Part shown: positions 1 through 10,137 of the stretch, in pieces
Position numbering within the stretch: the stretch's first letter is position 1
Layout: each line of letters opens with the position of its first letter
Assembly: GCA_963921935.1 (NCBI GenBank)
Contig: OY998175.1
Location: 154,750,809 to 154,814,808, forward strand
Direction: 5' to 3'
From: Galeruca laticollis
Taxonomy: Eukaryota; Arthropoda; Insecta; Coleoptera; Chrysomelidae
DNA: 64,000 bases
Position numbers and translations under genes: made by a program
Notes under the pieces: generated by a model
What the model was told of the DNA's origin: nothing
What the model saw: only the letters and a program-made list of their open reading frames with translations
Database searches by the model: none

Positions 1-1
1 A

Positions 2-39
2 AGCCGGATTTTCATGCATACGATATCCGACGATCCGAT
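2..39 (+). repeat. Left terminal inverted repeat of the Harbinger element
   Basis: Begins AGCCGGATTTTCATGCATAC and matches the reverse complement of 2806-2843 over 38 bp with one mismatch (C/T at the thirtieth base). Beyond this the two ends diverge. Confidence 0.93.
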
Positions 40-203
40 ATCCGAAATGACGTTAAATTTCGTATGAAATATTTTGCAATTTTCATGAATGATTCAAATC
101 GTCCCAAATTTGACAGTTGACATTCAATTTGAGGAATATTTTATATTGTTTACGTTTTAACTTCAGTGAGTGGTACATTATACAAATATAATAGATGTTA
201 AAC

Positions 204-1009
204 ATGGACGATAGTACCGAGGAAACTGAGTTAGAAGTAAGTACGCTTATATTCATAAATTTTTAACAGAACGTAAGAAAAAGATACCCAAAATATATGG
301 TTCCTGAAAACCCAAAAGCCTTGAAATCTTATACTTATTTTCTTTCCAGCAGCAAGAAATCACTGAGGAAGTGACAGTGGAGGAGCTATTGATATCTTGT
401 GTACAAGCCAGGCCACCCTTATGGGATTCAAGACTTCCTATAAAGGACAGGTCTAAAACAACTAGGGACAATTTGTGGACAGAAATCTTTCAAGAATTTG
501 GAGAAAATCCTAATTTTCCATTAGATTTCTTAATAAAAAAGTGGAGGAACCTTAGGGACACATATGTTCGCTTAAAAGGTGAATATACCCCCAGTGGTTC
601 AGCTGCCATTAAGAAGAAAAAATGGGAATATATTGATGTCATGTCATTCTTAAATGACACTATAAGCTACAAAACAACAGTGTCCAACTTGGACATTCGT
701 TCACCAACAGATTCGAGAAGTAGTAGCATCACTCCACCATTACCGTCCCCAACTACTTCCAAGCCCCCCACAAAATTTGAAAATGCCAAGTCCGCACAAA
801 AAATTGAAGGGGCTCTTCTGGATGCATTGACTAAAATAAATACTGTCCCAGTACCCGATAGCACACTGAGTATGAGTAGTATCCCCATGAACCCAATTTG
901 TATCAGAATTTCTGAATTGTTGGAGAAAATGCCGCAACAGCCAAGAACGGAACTGGAACTCAAGTTACTGCAATTAGCATATGATCAAGCAAAATGTTAT
1001 ATAACATAA
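204..1009 (+). CDS. MADF-domain (Myb/SANT-like) accessory protein of the Harbinger element
   Basis: Two exons, 204-236 and 350-1009, joined by a GT-AG intron (237-349; donor GTAAGT, acceptor TTTCCAG). The join stays in frame and gives 230 residues. The ATG at 204 is preferred over the GTG at 371 because the short first exon supplies a proper start. Roughly residues 25-110 form a MADF fold, with the conserved start LLISCVQARPPLWD and the WRNLRDTYVR core. The middle is Ser/Pro/Thr-rich. The C-terminal 30 residues (SELLEKMPQQPRTELELKLL) look like a BESS-type dimerisation helix. In this superfamily the MADF/Myb-like partner binds the transposase, carries it into the nucleus and helps it bind the element ends. 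A possible polyadenylation signal lies near 1090. It converges with the transposase gene, with 149 bp between their stop codons. Confidence 0.85.
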
Positions 1010-1158
1010 GGAAAAAACTGAACTTCCCATTTCATTTGAGTTTTGTGCCTTTTATTTTTGTCTACTGTTTTTCTTGGAAGTTGAAAATATTAATAAAGAT
1101 ATTAACTTAATAAATATATATATTCGTTATATCATTAACTAGGTTGAACATGAAAATT

Positions 1159-2688
1159 TCATCTATTCCACTGGAATGTCACAGCACCATCTGTCATGAA
1201 GTATCTTGTTAACGTTTCTCTCATATTTTGTGCATTCTTGCAATACATATTTGTGCTGGTTTTTTTCACTGGTATTAGGTTCAAATTAGACTCTTTTCGC
1301 CATTCTCCTTCAATTACTTGACCACTTTCATCTTCTCTGTCAATGCTAGAGGTATTTAAATATCGCTTGTCAGTTCCGTTTTCTATTTCAGTATTCATTA
1401 AATAATTGTGTAAACATACTGTTGCTTTGACTACTGCTACTACAGTAGATTGACAAGCTATAATAGGTTTTCTATAAATTCGCCACCTTGATGCCAAAAT
1501 GCCAAAAACATTTTCTATCACTCGTCTTGCCCTGCAGAGCCTGAAAATTATTTTCTGTATTGGAAAACGTTTAACAAATTTACATAAATGGCTATATTTT
1601 ATATAAAAAATGTCCTTTACCTGTAGTTGAAAATACGCTTGTCTTGAGTTAAAAACCGGCCTGGATAGGGTCGCATTATAGAGGTTGTTAATGGAAATGC
1701 TTCATCGGCTGCAATATAATAATGTACTAAATTTGGTTCCTGACCTAATGGAGATGGTGCAGGAAAATCCATATTATTTGCATTGATGACTTGCCCCATC
1801 TTGGAGTTTTTGAATATGCCACCGTCACTGTGCCGGCCTTTAGCACCAATGTCAACAAGTGTAAATTTATAATTGGCATCACACATTGCCAATAGTACAA
1901 TACTAAAACTTCCTTTATAATTGTAAAATGTTGACCCTGACTTTGGTGGAGCCTAAAATAATGAATGAACATAGTTACAAATTAATATTGAACATTAGAT
2001 TTGATTTGAATCATAATTAGGTACTATGTTGATGACCTGAATTATTATGTGTTTGCCATCAATGGCACCAACACAGTGAGGTAATTGCCATTTATTTTCA
2101 AAGTCTGCAGATATCTTCATCCAGGATTCCTCACTTGATTTAGGCAAGACACTTTGATTTAAACAATCCCAAATAATATTACATGTTTCATTTATAATAT
2201 TTGAAACTGCTGTAGGAGAAACCCGAAAAGCGTAAGAGATCGATACCATACTATCACCACTAGCTAGGTACCTATAATACGAATTTAGGTCTTATTATCA
2301 ATCTCAAACACCTGATGTAACTTTACCTAAGTGTAAGAGCAAGCCGTTCACCCTCAGATATTGGTTCACGTACATTATAATTTCTTGTCAACCTCGGACC
2401 CACAATAGTCAATAATTCTTGAAATATTTCGCTGGACATCCTTAAGTAATTGAAGTACTTTTCGGAATCAGCCAATTTCATCTCTTGGAGCAGGTTGTGA
2501 TAGGCACCTTGTCCTTTCCTATTCTGAAAAATATCTCTTACCCAAAATCTTTTTTTTTGCTTCTTTTGTTTATTTCTCATTTTTAGTAAAAAAAGATATG
2601 ACAACATTAAAACATTATTTGTTTTCCAAATATAAAAATGATTTATTTGTATTGCATTCATTTTTGAAACATTGAGGTTAAAAACCAT
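1159..2688 (-). CDS. PIF/Harbinger transposase (HARBI1-like, DDE_Tnp_4), four exons
   Basis: Exons on the minus strand are 2688-2327, 2271-2037, 1952-1621 and 1540-1159. Introns are 55, 84 and 80 bp, all GT-AG, with matching phases. The summed length is 1311 nt (436 residues plus stop) with no internal stop. Catalytic residues visible are the first Asp in GAIDGKHI at the end of exon 2, the second Asp in GRHSDGGIF in exon 3, and the Glu in VIENVFGIL in exon 4. Exon 1 carries the basic RKGQGAYHNLLQEM region and the helix-turn-helix-like segment that runs into exon 2 (VSISYAFRVSPTAVSNII). The first ATG could also be at 2661 or 2579, because the first 30 residues are weakly supported. It cuts and pastes the element at TWA targets together with the MADF protein. 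Confidence 0.9.
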
Positions 2689-2805
2689 ACGATTTTCGGA
2701 AAAGTTAAAAATATTTCAACTCGTACGACAGTCGGATGAAAGTTGAAATGTTTCGGATGAAAATTGGCGCGAAAACAATTCAACCAATCAGAACATTTTC
2801 GTACC

Positions 2806-2843
2806 ATCGGATCATCGGATATCGTATGCATGAAAATCCGGCT
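2806..2843 (-). repeat. Right terminal inverted repeat of the Harbinger element
   Basis: Reverse complement of the left end over 38 bp, one mismatch. It is followed directly by TTA, the expected PIF/Harbinger target duplication. Confidence 0.93.
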
Positions 2844-2846
2844 TTA

Positions 2847-3159
2847 GGCGGGACTGTCCTGTCCCGCATAGACAGTGTCCCGGATTTAGTTATATCGATA
2901 CGCTAAATGTTACACACCACTAGCGAATAACGAAATAAACTCCATAGAGCAAGCAGACAGAGATCAAGCTTATAATATTATTATTACCACTTCGCGTCGC
3001 GTGGTCGGGTCCTCGTCGTCAACTACCGTTACTTATTAATCTTTGGTAAAACACTTTCCTAACAACAATATTGTTGAAAATGAATTATTTGACAAAGTCA
3101 CATATTTAAGAAATTATGCAACATATGAAAAAGTTAATGAATGGAAGATCAAAAATTAA
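2847..3159. other. Non-coding stretch between Harbinger and a hAT scrap
   Basis: No ORF or repeat structure recognised. It may be flanking sequence of the hAT relic that follows. Confidence 0.4.
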
Positions 3160-3400
3160 GACCTGATTTAAAGTGGGTTGAAATTTTGCGGCATTTTAAG
3201 TCTGAAAATATAAATTTCCAAAACATTAATAAGTTTGTCGAATTCGTAATGTGTTCACCAGGACAGAGACATTAAAAGCAATGCTTATTGTAAAACTAAT
3301 ATGGGATGCAATTGTGAGGAAACATTGTGGGAAACACACAATTTCTCAAACAAATACATTCGGCTAAAAAGTATATTTGTAATAATATTTTGTACGATAT
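3160..3400 (+). pseudogene. hAT-type transposase C-terminal fragment, decayed
   Basis: Translation from about 3171 reads WVEILRHFKSENINFQNINK and then a FVEFVMCSPG segment. This matches the hAT C-terminal dimerisation region, where a Phe-Val-hydrophobic stretch is followed by LPGTNA. The usual TNAPVERVFS core is missing. After a frame change the sequence resumes as ETLKAMLIVKLIWDAI, the next conserved block of that region. The fragment therefore seems to have a small internal deletion plus later stops. It has no recognisable termini. The identification rests on short motifs only. Confidence 0.45.
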
Positions 3401-3613
3401 TATAACACAATTCTACTTTTATTTTAAACTGTTAATTTTCTCATATAAATATAATATATATTTTGGTTATGTTCATTATTTATTTTAAGCAGAGTTTATT
3501 TTTATTTTAATCAAGAGTGTATATTTTATAAAATATGTATTTACGTTTATGGTTATTACAAATATATTTCAAATAAAATCATGCGTTTTCTAATTTATTT
3601 ATGGTTCATCATA

Positions 3614-3637
3614 AGGTAGCATCGAGGGATTTGACGC
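3614..3637 (+). repeat. Left terminal inverted repeat of the pogo-like element
   Basis: AGGTAGCATCGAGGGATTTG and four more bases match the reverse complement of 8373-8396 with one mismatch. It is preceded by TA. Confidence 0.85.
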
Positions 3638-3989
3638 TGTGGGGAATATGACGCGACTGCCCCATCTCCGTTATGTAGTTATCTATGGTCTTTATGATCT
3701 GATCATCCTTTATTTCCATTCCCGGTAACCACTTACACGTACTTGGGTAAAGATCCAATAACTTGTAAACAGCAAGAAGTTCAGTCAAAGAATGGTGTAT
3801 TCTTTGGTTCAGTGTTAAGTCAACCGTCAACAGCACGTATTTTCGTCGTCTGAATCAGGTGAGCATATGTAAAAGTTTTTTAGCGCATTTTGAAAGCTCT
3901 GTTTTATGTTTCCTTCTAGATTTTTAATTGGTTTTATGAATTCTATCGCATTGTATGCCTTCTAAAGTTAATGATATATAGTTAATTTA

Positions 3990-6185
3990 GTCATGTGGGT
4001 CTAGTACCAAAAAGATACAGAAATGGCATCCGCAATGTGAAAACTTACCCTGGTGCAGATGCGGAGTCAGATCACAATCCCGTAGTAGCTCAAATGCAAA
4101 TTCGATTGAAAAAACTTAAAGAAAGTCATAAGAAAACCCAACACGGCAGCCCTAAAAGACGAGGCAAAGAAGCAAACTATCTCTGATAATCTCAACAAAC
4201 AACTGAGCAAAGCCCAAAAAATCGTAGAGCCTGAATATACAATTGAGGAAAAAAATAGAGCACACCTGGAGTCAGCTTAAAAATGCCATTTTAGACACGC
4301 AAGGATATATAACAACTGTAAACACCAGGAAACGGCATAAAGAATGGATGACTCAAGAGATATTAGATTTAATGGACCAACGGCGGAAGCTCAAAAATAC
4401 GCAAAAAGGAAAATATAAAGAAACTCAAGCACTTGTCAGGACTAAAATTAGAAATGCCAAAGAAGCATGGATGATGGAGATAAGTAAGGAAATAAAGGAG
4501 ATGTACCAAAAGCGCGATCTATTTAACATCTACAAAAGAGTTGAGGAAATTACAGGAAAACGTAAATCCCCAGCATATACAAAAATAGTAAATCAAGACA
4601 GTCTTAGACACACAAGAACTGCAAAAAGTGTGGACAAATTATATTTCTGGTCTTTTCGACGACAAAGGTCCCCCTTTTCGTAACCAACGTCAAACAGAAA
4701 TGGGACCAAATAGAGAAGGCATTGAAGAGAATAAAAAACGGTAAATCATCTGGACCAGACAACATTTGTCCAGAACTCCTGAAACTTATAAATGAAGAAA
4801 ACTTAAAATCCTCACCAAATTATTCAATACCATCTATAACAATGGATACATTCCTCAAGACTGGCTAAAATCTACATTTGTCCCTATTCCTAAAAAACCA
4901 AGTGCAAAAAGATACGATGAGTTTCGACTAATTAGCTTAATGAGTCAAATATTAAAGTTGTTTCTAAAGGTTCTATATAATATAATACATAGGAAATGCG
5001 AGCAGGATCTGAGTGAACTGCAGATGGGCTTCAGAGAGGGATTGGGACCTAGAGAGGCTTTGTTTAGACTATAGGTCCTGCTACAGAAGTGTCGAGATCA
5101 GCGAAAAGAAGTATATCTATGTTTCATAGACTATGCTAAAGCATTTGATTGTGTCAAACATGGCACGCTGCTGAACATACTAGAAAGTAAAGGTTAAGAT
5201 TCCCAAGAACTAAAAATCATTCAGTGCCTCTATGAACACCAGGTAGCGACAGTGCAGCTTGAAAACACCCAAACAAAAACTGTAGTCAGACCGGGATGTG
5301 TGCTGGGCCCTATGCTTTTTAACATGTACTCCGAAATTGTATTTCAAAGCGCACTTGAAGGCGCAGAGGATGGCATAAAAGTGAACGGGATCCTGATAAA
5401 TAATCTAAGATATGCCGACGACACAGTTATAATTGCGGACAGTCCTGAGGGCTTGCAGCGGCTACTTAACAAGATATCAGCCGAAGGAGATCTATTAGGC
5501 TTAAAAATCAACACCGCAAAAACAAAGATATTGGCGGTAAACCGAAATCCAAATCAAACAGTACATGTAAACGTATACGGGACACAGATAACCCGGGTCT
5601 CTAAATGTAAATACCTGGGCAGCTGGATCGGCGAAGATCTGAATCCTGAATTGGAAATTAGAGCTCGGATTGAAATGGCTAGGGCAAACTTCTTTAAAAT
5701 GCGAAGCCTGTTAAGCGATAGATCACTTGATATAAAAATTAGATACAATTTTGTGAAGTGCTACATATATTTCACACTTCTGTATGGGGTTGAAGCGTGG
5801 ACGCTAAAAGTTAGCAGCCAAAACAGGCTCGAGGCATTCGAAGTGTGGGTGTATCGGCGAATATTACAAGTACCTTGGACTGCTCACACCACCAATTCGG
5901 AAGTTTTGAATCGAATGGGCAGAGAACGTGAGCTCATCGAAATCATAAAAAAGCGGAAAACTGCATATCTCGGTCATGTAATGAGACACACAATAGATAT
6001 GAATTTCTATAGCTCATGGTAGAGGGTAAGATCGAAGGTAGACATGGACCAGGACGAAGGCAATGCTCCTGGCTTAAGAACATACGATATTGGACAGGCC
6101 TAGGTTCAAACACTTTGCTAAAAAGGCCCCAAGACAGAGAAGAATTCGCCAAAATTGTTTCCGATCTTTGATTAAGAGAAGGCAC
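3990..6185 (+). pseudogene. Non-LTR retrotransposon remnant (endonuclease end, RT, C-terminal region)
   Basis: The reading enters at the end of an APE-type endonuclease (VPKRYRNGIRNVKTYPGADA, then ESDHNPVV with the catalytic SDH). It passes a linker (4243-4683) and then the RT: NGKSSGPDN near 4740, the catalytic CFIDYAKAFD near 5130, GCVLGPMLFN near 5300 and YADDTVII near 5410. It continues through the thumb and the LLYGVEAWT and RKTAYLGHVMRH region to GKIEGRHGPGRRQ and a stop near 6170. Several frames and stops break it, so it is dead. The 5' end is truncated inside the endonuclease, the usual LINE pattern. It is probably of RTE or a related clade; the clade is not settled. The copy sits in the sense direction within the pogo-like element. 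Confidence 0.8.
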
Positions 6186-6339
6186 TCGAAGAAGAAGGAT
6201 CTTTGTTATGATTTAATTATTTTATAAATAAAATGGTGGCTAGCTAGTGATATGACGCACATTGTGATCCAGTGATATGATACGCGTCATATCCCCGTCT
6301 CTTAGGAACTCAAGTATCTATTTTTTTACGTTTTCAGAA

Positions 6340-8090
6340 ATGCCAAACTACAAAGCGAAGGGGCTGAGAGGTACTTGATCGGAGGAAAATCTTCTTGGTG
6401 CTGTCCAAGCGGTTGCTCCATCAAAGGAGTAGCAAAAGCGAATAGAATACCTGAAAAAACTCTACGCCATCGTTTAAAACCAAATAACCTCGTCAAGGGA
6501 AAGCTAGGACAACCACCAGTCCTTGGCTGGGATGCAGAGAAAAACATCGTTGTACACGTGAATACTGCAACAGGCTGGATATGCCCCAACAAAAACTGCT
6601 CTGCGCAAGATGTCGTATAATTTGGCAGAGATAATGGGCAAACTCCCATTCACATATTTCTGTGAAAAAAATCGTACTGCAGGCAAGGGGTGGCTTCAAG
6701 CTTTTCTTAATTGAAACTCTACTCTTTCGATAAGGAAAGTCCAAGGGGTGTCCAAGGCCCGAGCAGACGGAGTGAACAAACAGGAGGTCGCAGATTATTT
6801 TGCCCTTTTAGAAAGTACTCTCGCCGAATAAAACTTATTCAATAAACCTGCTAATATTTACAACGTAGACGAATCGGGTCTTCAACTAAACAACCCTTAA
6901 CAACACGTTATAGTTGCGAAAGGAAGCAAATCTGTTCAATCTCGACAATCAGCAGAGCAAGGGGAAACCATAACAGTAGTAGCTTGTTGCGATGCCGAAG
7001 GAACTTTCTACCTCCTACATTATTTTCAAGGGTGTGAACAAGCAATAAGCGTGGCTAGATAACCTACCCAATGGCGCAAAGCTGGTATGGGAGGAAAATC
7101 ATCGTACATAAACGAACTACTTTTCTTAAATTGGCTGGAAAATCACTTTATTTCCAGAAAATCAGCAGGTCCGTGTTTACCCTTACTTGATGGACATGGA
7201 TCGCACACCAATTCGCCTGAAATCCGTGCATTTCCTTTGCCTCCCTAGCCACACTACCCATTACTTCCAACCTCTCGACCGTACTTTCTTTAAACCACTA
7301 AAAACGTACTACCGAAACGCAACTATTGAGTGGGGAGTTGCAAATCCTGGGAAAAAATTAGAGCGGATTGACGGGATCAGTAGGCTTTCGAGCCTGTGGG
7401 GTATTTCCATTTTCTCCATCAACAATTCCAGAGCATGCCTATCTTACAGTTGAAAATAACGAATTGACAAGAGCATCCAAGAGACCTGAAAAACCTAGCA
7501 CGTCAGGTACTTCTAATGCAATAACTCCATCAAAAGTACTTGATGTCGTATCCCCAATACCAATAACAATAACCAACATGCTCAAGTTCTGACCACTGCT
7601 GAGAATATCATCAACAAAAAAGCCAAGAGGGAAGCAAAAGCAGAGAAAAGAGAATAAGTCGATGTTAAAGTTGATTCACAAGCCTTTCAAGAAACGAATT
7701 GCTTCCGAAGATGAACTGCCCTCGTCATACGGAGGTGAATGGGATGATGAGTCATCTTACCATGAAAGTGAAATCGATGAAAGCGAATTTTGCGAAATGG
7801 TTGAAAGTGTTAATGTTGACGATTACGTTCTCGTAGAGTTTGTGGGAAAGGTGAAGCCGCTGTACTATGTTGGTGTTGTTACGAAATGCGAAGGTCAAGA
7901 CATTACTGTTAATTTTATGAAGAGGGGAAAATTACAGTTTATTTTCCCCCAAGCAAAAGACGAATCAATAATACAAATGAAGAGTATTAAAAAAATACTA
8001 CCATCTCCAACAGTGCGTCGTGGCCACTTCACATTTCAAGTAATTTTCCCTGAAACCATTACAGTAGTTTTATTGTTTTTTATTCTATAA
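6340..8090 (+). pseudogene. pogo-type transposase (HTH_psq, DDE_1), degenerate
   Basis: The probable ATG is at 6340 (MPNYKAKGLRGT), where the next expected Trp is replaced by a TGA. A pipsqueak-type helix-turn-helix follows, visible as GCSIKGVAKANRIPEKTLRH. The DDE_1 domain shows NVDESGLQLNN near 6865, GETITVVACCDAEG near 6965, LLDGHGSHT near 7180 and LPSHTTHYFQPLDRTFFKPL near 7250. The last 130 residues (7662-8090) are an acidic linker plus the small C-terminal domain common in insect pogo proteins (DDYVLVEFVGKVKPLYYVG). At least four nonsense codons and several frameshifts exclude function. Family assignment is firm from the domain order and the TA-flanked ends. Confidence 0.85.
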
Positions 8091-8372
8091 GTTTTTCGTC
8101 GGATTATTCCAATTTTTTTAAAAAAATGGTTTTTTATTTTTTTTTACCGATCATAATATGTAAATGCCATAAGCAACCCTTCAAGCGTCATACTCCCAAC
8201 CCCATTGGTAATAAAACGCAAAATTCAACTTTCATAACCAATTTAATTAATACTAGTTAACGCAATCAGAATCACCTATACTTCCTGCTTATGATACAAT
8301 AAGGTTGTAGGTAGATAAAAATTTAATGAGCATGAAAAACTAGTTAGTAATAACTGAGAAATTTCAAAATGT

Positions 8373-8396
8373 GCGTCATATCCCTCGATGCTACCT
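8373..8396 (-). repeat. Right terminal inverted repeat of the pogo-like element
   Basis: Inverted copy of the left end. It is followed by TA. Confidence 0.85.
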
Positions 8397-8398
8397 TA

Positions 8399-9178
8399 CA
8401 TATGCTGACCATATGTAGGTACTAATTTTAATACGACCGTACGATGGAAACAATGTCTCGGGCTCGCAAAAAGTACCACTTTAATTCTGAACTACAAACC
8501 TCTCTCTCTGGGTGGGAGGTAAAGGTGCAATACAATATTAACAATACTTTTGACACCGTTATACAATTTAAGGTTAATTTTATGAACAGATTCATATTGA
8601 TATGCCGTGTAATAGGCCACGTCAACTTAAAAAAAAATTCGTGCCAACATTTTTCTCTGGAATTGTCTCGCATTGGCAGTTTTTAAATATGGTCACTTTA
8701 TTCAAACCACGTATAGTGACTCGCCCTTTCCAATTTAATTGTTTCCAACACACTTGGATATTTTTTTAATTGGCAAAGCTTTTAGATGGTTTAATCGTTT
8801 TTTGGGAATTGCCTGCGATGGATAGAGAGAAACAAGAACAAAGAGGTATATTAATGTATATTTTGAATAAATATTTCTACATTTAAATGGAAAAAATGAC
8901 TAGAATAATATTTGTGCTGAAATTAAGCAAACGTAGCTGGTATTAAAAATAAGTTTGTCTCACATCGTCTCGAAGTCAAAATCTTGAATTCTGAAAAAAA
9001 ACGTTTACTTGAATTAGATAAATATATAACAAAAAGTAGGTAATGATAATTATTTTCCAACAATTTCAATTTACTTGTAAAACAAGTTATACAGGGATGG
9101 GAAAGATGTGACCCTCTGACCACTAGGTTTCAGCATAGGCACAAATATTCTCAATTAGAATCATATATCTATTAATCC
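8399..9178. other. No recognised feature
   Basis: Two overlapping ORFs of about 80 codons on opposite strands near 8430-8686 look like chance. No repeats or domains were recognised. Confidence 0.4.
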
Positions 9179-10137
9179 CCAGACAGCACAAACCTAAAAC
9201 ATTCCCTGGATGTCCGTTATGGGACATCCGAAGTCCCAGGTACGTCCGTTTCACACCCTTATCCATCCTTAGGACGTCCTATGGATATCTTTTGTTACTA
9301 AATCATACGTCCTTTGGTAGTCCTAATACAAACATCCCAAGTACGCCCCCTTAATTGTGGTAATGGGCCTCACAAGTACATTCTCTTCTTTTTTTAATGG
9401 ACCTTCTTAGGATTTTTTTAATGGGCACAGGAAAAATAAATACCATAATGTCTCTATATACATTTATCTAAATGTATATATTTATGACATTTGTAGTTTT
9501 ATGTCATTTACAAAAAGTTTTAATGCCAAGTTCATTTTAGAATATTTTATTATTTTTTAATTATAAAGTTCGTGGGTTCAGTCGCGTTTTCACTCCGTAT
9601 AATAAGCTTTTGTATAACAATGGAGTATATGAAAAAATAATAGTTTTTTATATTTTATTCAAGAAATTTTACTGACAGATAAGCAGAAACAGAAAATGGA
9701 TGTGAATTGCGAATGATATGAAACCGTTGTAGTGATTTGTAGTAAATCTAGAGACACTCTATTATTAAAAAGTGCCGTATTGATTGAACTCTATTATTGG
9801 TCTTATGTTCCATTGAAAGACTTTAAAATTTAAATATTTCAAAGTGTTAAGCGCGAATTTAAGAACTTTGAGTTATAGAAAATGGACATTCCGTTACGGT
9901 TTCTGGATAGGCGAAAATAAAACTATAAAATTATATTACGTTGATTTATATCAAAAATTTGGCAAACGAATATTACCACTGTCAACATTGACTGAATCTT
10001 TTCATAAAAGAAAGTGTTTGTTTTGTAAATTGATTAGATGAAATAAAATTGGTATGGGATGTACATTTATCAACGTGAAGCGGATGGTAGAATTTTTTTG
10101 GACTGCATAACTTCATCTTCTATATGATATAAGCCTT

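Larger units (their letters stand above)
2..2843. mobile_element. PIF/Harbinger DNA transposon, apparently complete
   Basis: A 2.84-kb element bounded by 38-bp terminal inverted repeats that differ at one position. It carries the two genes typical of this superfamily, a DDE transposase on the minus strand and a MADF-domain protein on the plus strand, arranged tail to tail. The right end is followed by TTA at 2844-2846. The single base before the left end is A, which fits a TTA target duplication whose first two bases lie outside the window. Both genes can be spliced into full frames with no nonsense codons, so the copy may be autonomous or very recently active. Superfamily assignment rests on the HARBI1-like transposase, the MADF partner and the 3-bp target site. 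Confidence 0.9.
3614..8396. mobile_element. pogo-like DNA transposon, decayed, interrupted by a LINE
   Basis: Ends are inverted repeats starting AGGTAGCATCGAGGGAT, each flanked by TA (3612-3613 and 8397-8398), the target duplication of the Tc1/mariner-pogo group. Inside lies a broken pogo-type transposase gene (6340-8090). A 5'-truncated non-LTR retrotransposon (about 3985-6235) separates the left end from it. Without the LINE the element would be about 2.5 kb. Short direct copies of the subterminal word TATGACGC also occur near 3650, 6250 and 6285. Confidence 0.8.

Noticed and set aside
371..1009. GTG start for the MADF protein
   Set aside because: A good GT-AG intron joins an upstream ATG exon at 204-236 in the same frame.
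3609..3836. 75-codon minus-strand ORF at the left end of the pogo-like element
   Set aside because: It reads into the terminal inverted repeat and has no domain. Most likely chance.
8428..8686. Overlapping ORFs on both strands
   Set aside because: No motif on either strand. They are short and unsupported.
9844..10041. 65-codon ORF before the R2-like element
   Set aside because: No domain or conserved feature.
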